Assembly: GCA_947374315.1 (NCBI GenBank)
Contig: CANCBK010000170.1
Span: 1 to 9,151 of the forward strand
DNA: 9,151 bases
Direction: 5' to 3'
DNA from: Burkholderiaceae bacterium
GTDB taxonomy: Bacteria; Pseudomonadota; Gammaproteobacteria; Burkholderiales; Burkholderiaceae
The translations under genes and the position numbers were made by a program. Shown here in pieces: positions 1 through 4,747 of the stretch. Below the pieces are notes generated by a model, which had not been told where the DNA came from, searched no databases, and saw nothing but the letters and a program-made list of their open reading frames with translations. Numbering within the stretch: the first letter of the stretch is position 1; every line of letters begins with the position of its first letter.

Positions 1-75
1 TACTCTCATGTCAATCATTTCAACAATGCATTTAAAAAGAAATTTGGCTATTCGCCTGGGAGTCTCAGAAGATAG
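1..75 (+). CDS. AraC-family transcriptional regulator, C-terminal fragment
   Basis: The window opens inside a reading frame whose last 24 codons read YSHVNHFNNAFKKKFGYSP, then GSLRR and a TAG stop. This is the end of the second helix-turn-helix of AraC/XylS proteins. The family pattern is roughly hydrophobic-x-S-x-x-x-F-x-R-x-F-K-x-x-F-G-x-S-P-x-x-Y/L-R. The F-x-x-A-F-K-K-K-F-G-Y-S-P core is clear here. In the family this segment contacts operator DNA. The ligand-binding or dimerisation part lies off the left edge, so the regulated genes and effector cannot be told. It converges on the lipoprotein gene, with repeat element copy 1 between them. It ends with the normal few residues after the FG-x-SP motif, so this end looks intact. 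Confidence 0.8.
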   Translation, partial: YSHVNHFNNAFKKKFGYSPGSLRR

Positions 76-135
76 ATAACCTTAATTTAAAGAAATGGCG
101 TAACTCTAGATTTTCGTTGGCAAAAAATAACAGCC
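76..135. other. AT-rich spacer between AraC end and repeat copy 1
   Basis: About 60 bases between the AraC stop and the first block shared by the two repeat copies. I see no open reading frame, terminator with a T-run, or promoter that I could support here. The sequence does not align with the matching side of copy 2, so the repeat appears to begin after it. Confidence 0.5.
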
Positions 136-221
136 AAAACAACCGACAAAGCACGTTCACGCAATAGGGCTGTCAAGAGCAGCTGGCGCTGAGTTCAAAC
201 GCAGGTCGACTGTTTTCGTAC

Positions 222-240
222 AAACCTTAACTTAAGGTTT
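222..240. repeat. Perfect palindrome inside repeat copy 1
   Basis: AAACCTTAA-C-TTAAGGTTT has two 9-bp arms around one central base. The same core occurs in copy 2 at 4104-4116 (CCTTAACTTAAGG), with flanking A- and T-runs there that still pair after one bulged C. It is the best conserved block between the two copies, so it is probably a functional core such as a protein site or cruciform rather than a chance palindrome. Confidence 0.7.
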
Positions 241-247
241 CTCCACC

Positions 248-276
248 GTTACCGCAGTAACGCTCAAGGGCAAGCG
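248..276. repeat. Small palindromic module nested in repeat copy 1
   Basis: Begins with GTTACCGCAGTAACGCT, where GTTAC and GTAAC are inverted around CGCA, and continues to CAAGCG. The identical 17 bases recur at 3987-4003, followed there also by CAAGCG. In copy 1 the module interrupts the larger element between CCACCG and TAGATTTAATCGAC. Copy 2 reads straight across that point (CCACCG then TAAATCAAATCGAC). It therefore looks like a separately moving or separately retained REP-like unit. Confidence 0.65.
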
Positions 277-370
277 TAGATTTAATCGACACTAACGCCC
301 AGCGCCAACCAGAAATAGTTTGCAAACTAGTTTTTTGCCACAGTTCTTGCACAACGGTACCCACAAAGCA

Positions 371-398
371 AAACGCACGATGGTTAGATCGTGCGTTT
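371..398 (-). terminator. Terminator-type hairpin behind the lipoprotein gene
   Basis: An 11-bp perfect stem, AAACGCACGAT (371-381) with ATCGTGCGTTT (388-398), around a 6-base loop. On the minus strand the stem ends in a T-rich stretch (TTTTGCTTT). This gives a plausible intrinsic terminator 22 bases after the lipoprotein stop codon. The hairpin is the distal end of repeat copy 1 and recurs almost unchanged at 4211-4237 behind panD. On the plus strand the T-run is short, so termination of the AraC transcript is less certain. Confidence 0.7.
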
Positions 399-420
399 GA
401 TTATGTTGAAAAAGACAATC

Positions 421-2253
421 TCAAGGCAATGTAGGCAGTTGATACTTTCCTGCTAAAAAGTTATATGCGGTTGCATTCATCATGTTGGGGTCGCTCATGC
501 CAAAATAAAGATTCACAGTACGTTTACTTGAATAGAAATTTCCCATGTAAATGCCAGCAGTATTGCTGCCGCTCACGTTTGCAGGGACATAACCAAACAT
601 AAGTGTTTCGTCATCGTTCCCAGTGATTTGGTAATACACATTAGGATAATTTACGAGTAGCAGATCGATATTTCCAGAAGTTTGAACTTTAAAAGGCGTG
701 GCTTCAGCGGCATCCATTGTGAGAACGTTTAAGTTGTTACAAGAATTTGATGTGTTGTTATACCAATTGATAACGCCTTGTTTTGTACTACTGTTGTAGC
801 TTGCTATGGTGATAACTATTGCGCATTGACTGTCTAATGATATGTAGCTTGAACCTTGGAAAGCACTAATAAATGCTGTCATATTTGCAACATTAAAGTT
901 CGAGCTGCCGTCAGTAGGTACAAGTATTTGATATTGGTCGTTATCGTATGCAATTTGGAAGTTGTATCCTTTAGAGTCGACAGGAAAAACTGCATTAGCG
1001 TTACATCCGCTAATGGGATTGCCACTCGGATCATTGCAGTTAAAACCAAAGTCACTCAACTTTTTACCGCTTAAATTGACGGTTGTACCACATGCTGTCA
1101 AATTTATAGCATTGGTTGTTTGGGGCGCTGAGAAACAGTTGCCTTTTATGGTTGGAGGTGTGCTTACGCCATTTGCAATTCCATTTTTATTTTCTGGAAC
1201 CCAAGTGCCGCCGACTAGATCAAAAAATGTTTGAGAATTTGCAAACCAAGTGCCGTTAATATCCCTGTAACTGCCGTCGTGTCCACTTGTCGACCATTTT
1301 TCAGCTTTGTAATGTCGCGAACCTACGGGCGTAATGTGACTGCTGCCATCGATGTAAAAGCCACCATTTGCAATCTTAAAACCTGTAATACCAGCAGCGA
1401 GCGCAGATGCCATGTCCATCGTTGTGGATTTGCCCACTAGAGCAGAAGCAGCGATACCATCAATCGAATTTGTTACAGCGTTATTCACAAGTGTGCTGAC
1501 AGCATTTGTATTTACAACATCATTGCTAAAAAACGAACTATCAATTGAGCCATCACTTTTTTGCATCGACTTAAGCAAGCCTCCTTGAGTGAGTCGAATC
1601 GCTTGTATGGCAGCTTGCGATGCTGTTGTTCCATTACCTGAGGCGTTGGCGGCAGCAGTAAAAACATTGCTCGAATTAAGGGTCGCCTGAGCTTGTCCCA
1701 TTGCAGTGGCAGTTGCTCGTGCTATTTTGTGCAATTCTGGAGTTTTGGTGACATCAACGTCAAGCACGCTGCTGGTTTGCGCTGATAAGCGATTTGTAAC
1801 AATCGTTGCTTGTTCAGCAGATGCTGCAGATAACGATGGATTTGCCAACATTTGTGTTGAGACAAGTGTGGTGAGCGGTGTTACAGCCGATGGATTACTT
1901 GCAGGTGCCATCAAAACATAGCCTGTTGTAACGGCTGTATTTGTGTCCAAATCAATTGCACCAGCAGGAACAATGGCAAGAATGTGCATACCATCAGTGC
2001 TGTCCGTATAACTTGGCAGCGTGTAGTTACCTGTGGCATCCGTTGTGGCGGTAGGCTCGCCTGTGTCACATGCGTTATTGCTGTTTACATCCAAACAAAC
2101 AGTTGCGCCCGCGATGGGGCCATCAATAACTTTTCCTGATAAAGCAGCGCCGCTGACAGCAGTGCTGCCCCCTCCACCGCCTCCACATCCATAAAGAACA
2201 ACAACTATTATTGCAATCAGTGAAGTAATAAAAAATCGCATGCCGATACCCAT
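421..2253 (-). CDS. Large cell-envelope lipoprotein of unknown function
   Basis: A 610-residue protein beginning with a hydrophobic leader of about 22 residues and a lipobox-like LYGC, giving a lipidated Cys23 followed by six glycines (C-GGGGGG) as a flexible tether. Tyr at position -2 of the lipobox is unusual but tolerable. Residues about 36-90 (SGKVIDGPIAGATVCLD, NNACDTGEPTATTD, GNYTLP) match a common proteobacterial lipoprotein domain. It has a Carboxypeptidase-regulatory/SdrB-like fold, with Asp/Asn spacing like a calcium-binding loop. A V-T-P-L-T-T-L motif follows near 120. The remaining 480 residues are rich in Asn, Thr, Ser and Ala, carry several Cys, and are not recognised. Start choice: ATG at 2253 lies 9 bases after AAGGG (2263-2267). 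A TTG one codon earlier and an ATG at 2241 are possible but fit the ribosome site less well. Outer-membrane or surface location is inferred from the lipobox and tether. Confidence 0.75.
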   Translation of the reverse strand: MGIGMRFFITSLIAIIVVVLYGCGGGGGGSTAVSGAALSGKVIDGPIAGATVCLDVNSNNACDTGEPTATTDATGNYTLPSYTDSTDGMHILAIVPAGAIDLDTNTAVTTGYVLMAPASNPSAVTPLTTLVSTQMLANPSLSAASAEQATIVTNRLSAQTSSVLDVDVTKTPELHKIARATATAMGQAQATLNSSNVFTAAANASGNGTTASQAAIQAIRLTQGGLLKSMQKSDGSIDSSFFSNDVVNTNAVSTLVNNAVTNSIDGIAASALVGKSTTMDMASALAAGITGFKIANGGFYIDGSSHITPVGSRHYKAEKWSTSGHDGSYRDINGTWFANSQTFFDLVGGTWVPENKNGIANGVSTPPTIKGNCFSAPQTTNAINLTACGTTVNLSGKKLSDFGFNCNDPSGNPISGCNANAVFPVDSKGYNFQIAYDNDQYQILVPTDGSSNFNVANMTAFISAFQGSSYISLDSQCAIVITIASYNSSTKQGVINWYNNTSNSCNNLNVLTMDAAEATPFKVQTSGNIDLLLVNYPNVYYQITGNDDETLMFGYVPANVSGSNTAGIYMGNFYSSKRTVNLYFGMSDPNMMNATAYNFLAGKYQLPTLP

Positions 2254-2262
2254 CAATTGAGA

Positions 2263-2267
2263 CCCTT
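2263..2267 (-). promoter_or_regulatory. Ribosome binding site of the lipoprotein gene
   Basis: AAGGG on the minus strand, 9 bases before ATG 2253 and 6 before the alternative TTG. It decides the start against the internal ATG at 2241. It sits only 3 bases after the terminator-type hairpin at 2271-2306, leaving no space for a promoter between hairpin and ribosome site. Confidence 0.6.
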
Positions 2268-2270
2268 AAG

Positions 2271-2306
2271 AAAAATCCCCGCCAGCTGACCTTAGCGGGG
2301 ATTTTT
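2271..2306 (-). terminator. Strong bidirectional intrinsic terminator
   Basis: A perfect 12-bp stem, AAAAATCCCCGC (2271-2282) with GCGGGGATTTTT (2295-2306), around a 12-base loop. GC-rich inner pairs and flanking A/T tracts give a T-run on both strands. It lies 34 bases after the stop of the outer-membrane protein gene, so that gene is the natural user. It also lies directly in front of the lipoprotein ribosome site, so lipoprotein transcription must either start inside or upstream of it and pass through, or read through from the upstream gene. Confidence 0.85.
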
Positions 2307-2340
2307 TAATTTGTCTTATATAAAAAACTATTCGTTTAAT

Positions 2341-2940
2341 TTAGAACTTGTAGCCAACGCCAACAGAAACGACTGAGCTTTTAACATCGAGCTTGCTGCC
2401 ATCACTACCTGTCGCTTTATCAAATTTAGTTTGTTTCAGTTCTGCTTGTGCAAACCAATTTTTATCCAGCATAGTTCGAGCTCCAACGCCAAAACCAACG
2501 CCCTTAACATCTGCAGTTGCGCTGTTTGATGGAACAGTAGATGTCACATCAAGAGTAGCTGTTTCATAAGCCACTTTGCCGTAAACCAAAGTTTGTGAAG
2601 TCACCATATAACCTGGCTCCACGTAAATTGATGTTTGCTTTTTCAACTTCAAGTTGCCTGTTTCATTGGTGTCAACATAGCCACCGGCTTTGTCGTTAGT
2701 CAACCCAATAGTTGCACCAACTGACAAAACAATCTCTGGAGTTAATGCGAATCCATAAGCAGCTTGCAAATTTGCGCCAATCGCACGATCGCTCATCGTT
2801 GGGTTGCCCTCTGGGGTCGTTTCAGTTTTGATAGATGTCATGTTTGCCGCAGCGTTTAAACCTGTGAAGTTTGAAACTTGAGCAAAAGTAGAAGTAGAAC
2901 AGGCAGCAGCAACAACTGCCAACGCGATGATTTTTTTCAT
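2341..2940 (-). CDS. Small outer-membrane beta-barrel protein
   Basis: 199 residues. A classic Sec signal peptide (MKKIIALAVVAAACSTSTFA, cleavage predicted after residue 20 before QV) precedes about 179 residues of alternating polar and non-polar strands. Aromatic and Gly residues sit at strand ends (AYGFALTPEIVLSVGATIGL, YVEPGYMV, VYGKVAYETA, GVGFGVGART, WFAQAELKQ). The chain ends in GVGYKF, a C-terminal aromatic typical of proteins assembled by the Bam machinery. Size and pattern fit the Opa/OmpA-barrel family of 8-stranded porin-like proteins. No substrate can be read from sequence. ATG 2940 has a good ribosome site, AAGGCG at 2946-2951, five bases upstream. It is transcribed away from the MASE1-like gene through a shared intergenic region with a palindrome, and ends at the terminator 2271-2306. 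Cys14 lies in the signal peptide without a lipobox, so this is not a lipoprotein. Confidence 0.75.
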   Translation of the reverse strand: MKKIIALAVVAAACSTSTFAQVSNFTGLNAAANMTSIKTETTPEGNPTMSDRAIGANLQAAYGFALTPEIVLSVGATIGLTNDKAGGYVDTNETGNLKLKKQTSIYVEPGYMVTSQTLVYGKVAYETATLDVTSTVPSNSATADVKGVGFGVGARTMLDKNWFAQAELKQTKFDKATGSDGSKLDVKSSVVSVGVGYKF

Positions 2941-2980
2941 TTGAACGCCTTAAAAATTTTGTCTAGCACAGAGACATGTA

Positions 2981-2999
2981 TATTCTATAATATAGAATA
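2981..2999. promoter_or_regulatory. 19-bp palindromic operator in a divergent promoter region
   Basis: TATTCTATAATATAGAATA is a perfect inverted repeat of two 9-base arms around a central A. It overlaps a consensus -10 TATAAT (2986-2991) for the plus-strand gene and fills the spacer of the predicted minus-strand promoter. A dimeric repressor bound here could silence both genes. Its AT-rich perfect symmetry is like operators of MarR, TetR or ArsR proteins. A MarR-like gene lies one gene away (3618-3956) and is the obvious candidate. The binding partner is inference. Confidence 0.6.
2986..2991 (+). promoter_or_regulatory. Consensus -10 element for the MASE1-like gene
   Basis: TATAAT, a perfect sigma-70 -10 hexamer. 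It predicts transcription from about 2998, with a leader of about 19 bases and the ribosome site GAGG at 3009-3012. I find no good -35 at the proper distance, so it may be weak or activator-dependent. It lies within the palindrome 2981-2999. Confidence 0.45.
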
Positions 3000-3016
3000 A
3001 TGTAAATTGAGGTAAA

Positions 3017-3613
3017 GTGCATAATGTTGTAAAAATGACAAAATCAATGCAGTCGCTACTACTAGATACTTTTGAAGACATTTTGATGGCCTTCACCGCG
3101 GCTGTTGCTTTTTGGCTGTCTTTCCGTTTAAACCAGCTATTTGATAACTTTTTTCTTTATGCTTCGGGCATGAGCTTGCTGTTCTTGCCAGCAGGTGTGA
3201 AGTTGTTGTTTGTGCTGATTGGGAGAGCACCGGCCCTCATAGGTTTGTTGATTTCAGGTGTGTATTTAGGGTACGGGATATGGCCTGATAAGCCCATCTG
3301 GCCAGTAATAAATTTCGCAGTCATAAGTCTGTTGACTTACCCAATTTCAGCTTACGCTGTGATGCGTATGTTGGGCATTCACAGAGACCTAATTAATTTA
3401 CGCTATTGGCACATCGTCTTGTTATCACTTGCTGCCAGTTTGACGAACGGAGTAGTTCACAACATCTTGTATGTTTTAGAAGAAGTAACAGCGCCTGAAG
3501 ATGTCTGGAACAAAGCCTTTGCAATGGCGTTTGGTGACTTTATGGGATGCTTTGTTGTGCTGCTGCTATTCCAAATGACCGTGGGTAACTTCAAACCAAA
3601 AGTTAACCCATAA
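3017..3613 (+). CDS. Orphan MASE1-like integral membrane protein
   Basis: 198 residues that are almost all membrane. Likely segments are at about 20-38, 47-68, 71-89, 95-116, 131-153 and 166-187. The order of features resembles the MASE1 sensor domain of bacterial signalling proteins. FLPAGVKLLFVLIGR (56-70) is like the family's W-P-P-A-G-x-x-L-A-x-L-L-x-G stretch, and AFGDFMGCFVVLLL (171-184) is like the family's D-x-x-G-x-L-x-x-x-P-L segment. No histidine kinase, GGDEF or other output domain follows, and the chain stops at VNP 11 residues after the last membrane segment, so any signal must go to a partner. I chose GTG 3017 because GAGG (3009-3012) lies four bases before it. ATG 3035 (codon 7) lacks a ribosome site. 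It is divergent from the outer-membrane protein gene and ends 4 bases from the oppositely directed MarR-like gene. MASE1 membership is by motif only, and a general small membrane protein remains possible. Confidence 0.65.
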   Translation: MHNVVKMTKSMQSLLLDTFEDILMAFTAAVAFWLSFRLNQLFDNFFLYASGMSLLFLPAGVKLLFVLIGRAPALIGLLISGVYLGYGIWPDKPIWPVINFAVISLLTYPISAYAVMRMLGIHRDLINLRYWHIVLLSLAASLTNGVVHNILYVLEEVTAPEDVWNKAFAMAFGDFMGCFVVLLLFQMTVGNFKPKVNP

Positions 3614-3617
3614 AAAT

Positions 3618-3956
3618 CTACTTGCTTGCGGCTTTTAGTAAGGCTTTACCAAGTGCGTCGAAATGGCTAAGAGCTTTTTCAGTGGGTGCCAAAAATTTCG
3701 TACGCTTTGTATCTTCTGGATGTTCGATTTGAACGAAGCCTTGTAGCTTCAGCGCATCAATTTTTTTGTGCAAAGTAGCGGCAGAAGCAACATCTAATTC
3801 CAATGCGTCTGTAACTTTCAAAGGCGTACCTGCCGCGTGTGCTTCCGTTATGGCCTCGAGCAAGTACATAGCAACATTGTCGAAATCTATGCCAGCATCC
3901 TTGTTTACAGCATTAACAAGGGATGCAAATCGTAGGTAAAACTTTCGGCCGGACAT
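3618..3956 (-). CDS. Short MarR-like winged-helix regulator
   Basis: 112 residues with the shape of a compact MarR-type DNA-binding protein. A helical N-terminal part (about 1-40) leads to helix-turn-helix residues about 45-72 (VTDALELDVASAATLHKKID, then ALKLQGF). The wing at about 73-91 is VQIEHPEDTKRTKFLAPTEKA, matching the family's D-x-R-x-K-x-x-x-L-T-x-x-G pattern. A C-terminal helix follows. It is shorter than the usual roughly 140 residues and lacks a clear long final dimer helix. No usual ribosome site precedes ATG 3956. Instead TATAAA (3965-3970, minus strand) sits at the distance expected for a transcript starting at or next to the ATG, so it may be leaderless. The palindromic module GTTACCGCAGTAAC (3987-4000) covers its -35 position. 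It converges with the MASE1-like gene with a 4-bp gap. A role in controlling the divergent pair through 2981-2999 is inference. Confidence 0.7.
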   Translation of the reverse strand: MSGRKFYLRFASLVNAVNKDAGIDFDNVAMYLLEAITEAHAAGTPLKVTDALELDVASAATLHKKIDALKLQGFVQIEHPEDTKRTKFLAPTEKALSHFDALGKALLKAASK

Positions 3957-3964
3957 GAAGCAAT

Positions 3965-3970
3965 TTTATA
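3965..3970 (-). promoter_or_regulatory. Putative -10 element of the MarR-like gene
   Basis: TATAAA on the minus strand ends 8 bases before the ATG at 3956, predicting a start of transcription at or beside the start codon. No ribosome site is visible in those bases. The -35 position falls in the palindrome 3987-4000 and has no good TTGACA match. Confidence 0.4.
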
Positions 3971-3986
3971 CGAGTGTGGGCTGACT

Positions 3987-4013
3987 GTTACCGCAGTAAC
4001 GCTTGTTCAAGCG
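3987..4013. repeat. Small palindromic module abutting repeat copy 2
   Basis: GTTACCGCAGTAACGCT, then TGTTCAAGCG. The first 17 bases are identical to 248-264. The second part forms a small hairpin, CGCTT (4000-4004) with AAGCG (4009-4013), so the unit is two adjacent palindromes. It ends exactly where copy 2 (AAAACAACC, 4014) begins, whereas in copy 1 the module lies in the middle of the element. Confidence 0.65.
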
Positions 4014-4237
4014 AAAACAACCAACAACGTACGTTCAAACACTTGGGTAGCACAGACTAGCTGGCGTGGGACAAAAACTGTTCTAGGCTGTTTTCGTGCA
4101 AAACCTTAACTTAAGGCTTTTAGCGCCACCGTAAATCAAATCGACACTCAGGCCCCAGTGCCAGCCAAAAAATAGTCGGCAAACTAGCTTTTACAAGGCA
4201 CTGAATGCGAAACGCACGATGGGTTAGATCGTGCGTT
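4014..4237 (-). repeat. Multi-palindrome intergenic repeat element, copy 2
   Basis: About 224 bp aligning in direct orientation to 136-398 minus its insert. It runs from AAAACAACC (4014) through AGCTGGCG (4059), CTGTTTTCGT (4088), CCTTAACTTAAGG (4104-4116), GCGCCACCGTAAATC (4123), TCGACACT (4141), CCCCAGTGCCAGCC (4153) and a TAGTCGGCAAACTA block (4173-4186) to the hairpin 4211-4237. Near-complementary GCTGGCGTGGG (4060-4070) and CCCAGTGCCAGC (4154-4165) keep the pairing seen in copy 1 although the bases differ, hinting that a fold is maintained. No reading frame is visible. It ends exactly where base composition rises into panD. Confidence 0.75.
4211..4237 (-). terminator. Terminator-type hairpin behind panD
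   Basis: AACGCACGAT (4211-4220) pairs perfectly with ATCGTGCGTT (4228-4237) around a 7-base loop, 24 bases after the panD stop on the minus strand. The tail on that strand is TTTCGCATT, poorer in T than at copy 1, so termination may be weaker. Stem and loop core (CTAACC on the minus strand) are the same as at 371-398. Confidence 0.6.
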
Positions 4238-4261
4238 CTTATGAGATGCAGCTAAATCAGC

Positions 4262-4666
4262 TCAGCACTCATCCGTCCCATGCCCCGGCGCAGCCTGCGT
4301 AGGCACATGGTGACGCAAACCCACTTGCTGGTTGTGCTCATCCACAAACACGAGTCGTGGTTCATGGGTGGCCACTTGGTCTTCGTGAACTTGAGCGAAT
4401 GACGCAATGATCAACAAGTCGCCCACGCTGGCGCGACGTGCGGCAGAGCCGTTGACCGAAATCATGCCCGAACCACGTTCACCTTTGATGGCGTAAGTGA
4501 TGAAGCGCTCGCCGTTGTTGATGTTCCAGATGTGGACTTGTTCGTTCTCACAAATGTTGGCGGCGTCCAGCAGGTTTTCGTCGATGGCGCAGGAGCCCTC
4601 GTAATGGAGCTCGCACTGTGTGGTGGCAACGCGGTGGATCTTCGATTTGAGGAGAGTGCGGAACAT
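4262..4666 (-). CDS. panD: Aspartate 1-decarboxylase
   Basis: Makes beta-alanine from L-aspartate in the cytoplasm for pantothenate and coenzyme A synthesis. The 134-residue proenzyme has the invariant self-cleavage site Gly24-Ser25 in HYEGSCAID; in the family Ser25 becomes the pyruvoyl cofactor. Other expected residues are present: Lys9 (LLKSKIHR), Arg54, Thr57 and Tyr58 ([13 protein letters not shown]), and the [20 protein letters not shown] stretch. The C-terminal tail after VFVDEHNQ is a little longer than the 126 residues of E. coli. ATG 4666 gives the standard family N-terminus ([12 protein letters not shown]), though only a poor ribosome site precedes it. It is the last of a minus-strand run (receptor, flavoprotein, panD). 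A hairpin separates it from the flavoprotein gene, so it may be transcribed alone. Downstream lies repeat copy 2, whose hairpin probably ends the transcript. Confidence 0.97.
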   Translation of the reverse strand: MFRTLLKSKIHRVATTQCELHYEGSCAIDENLLDAANICENEQVHIWNINNGERFITYAIKGERGSGMISVNGSAARRASVGDLLIIASFAQVHEDQVATHEPRLVFVDEHNQQVGLRHHVPTQAAPGHGTDEC

Positions 4667-4714
4667 GATGAGAACGATTTAAAAACTAAGCAATGCCCTG
4701 ATCATAGAGCGCGA

Positions 4715-4743
4715 AGCTGAGCCTTGCCTAACAAAGCTCAGCT
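4715..4743 (-). terminator. Hairpin after the flavoprotein gene
   Basis: Perfect 8-bp inverted repeat AGCTGAGC (4715-4722) and GCTCAGCT (4736-4743) with a 13-base loop, 4 bases past the flavoprotein stop on the minus strand. No T-run follows, so intrinsic termination is doubtful; it may be a 3'-end stabilising or pausing structure. Confidence 0.35.
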
Positions 4744-4747
4744 GGCA

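Larger units (their letters stand above)
136..398 (-). repeat. Multi-palindrome intergenic repeat element, copy 1
   Basis: Non-coding element of about 263 bp that aligns in the same orientation with 4014-4237. Shared blocks in order are AAAACAACC (136), an ACGTTCA block, AGCTGGCG (181), CTGTTTTCGT (210), the palindrome AAACCTTAACTTAAGGTTT (222-240), TCGACACT (286), a GCCCAGCGCCA-type block (297-307), TAGTTTGCAAACTA (316-329), and the hairpin at 371-398. TGGCGCTG (184-191) is exactly complementary to CAGCGCCA (300-307), so the central part could fold around the 222-240 palindrome. Copy 1 is longer mainly because of a roughly 29-bp insert at 248-276. No open reading frame of note lies in it on either strand. 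I call the strand minus because the hairpin ends the minus-strand lipoprotein gene. I do not recognise a named family. Confidence 0.75.
2977..3006 (-). promoter_or_regulatory. Putative promoter of the outer-membrane protein gene
   Basis: On the minus strand TTTACA (3001-3006, one mismatch to TTGACA) and TATACA (2977-2982) are 18 bases apart. Transcription would start near 2970 and give a leader of about 30 bases containing the ribosome site. The palindrome 2981-2999 occupies the spacer. The -10 match is only moderate. Confidence 0.4.

Noticed and set aside
136..398. Integron attC site reading of the repeat (ATCTAAC at the hairpin resembles RYYYAAC)
   Set aside because: No complementary GTTRRRY site appears at the other end of either copy, the elements are longer than usual attC sites, genes between them point both ways, and ATCTAAC is explained by the hairpin loop and stem.
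856..1921. Plus-strand open frames within the lipoprotein gene
   Set aside because: They lack ribosome sites and family features; the minus-strand lipoprotein frame with its lipobox explains the region.
4715..4743. Confident intrinsic terminator after the flavoprotein gene
   Set aside because: The 8-bp stem is real but lacks a T-run, so I list it only as a low-confidence hairpin.
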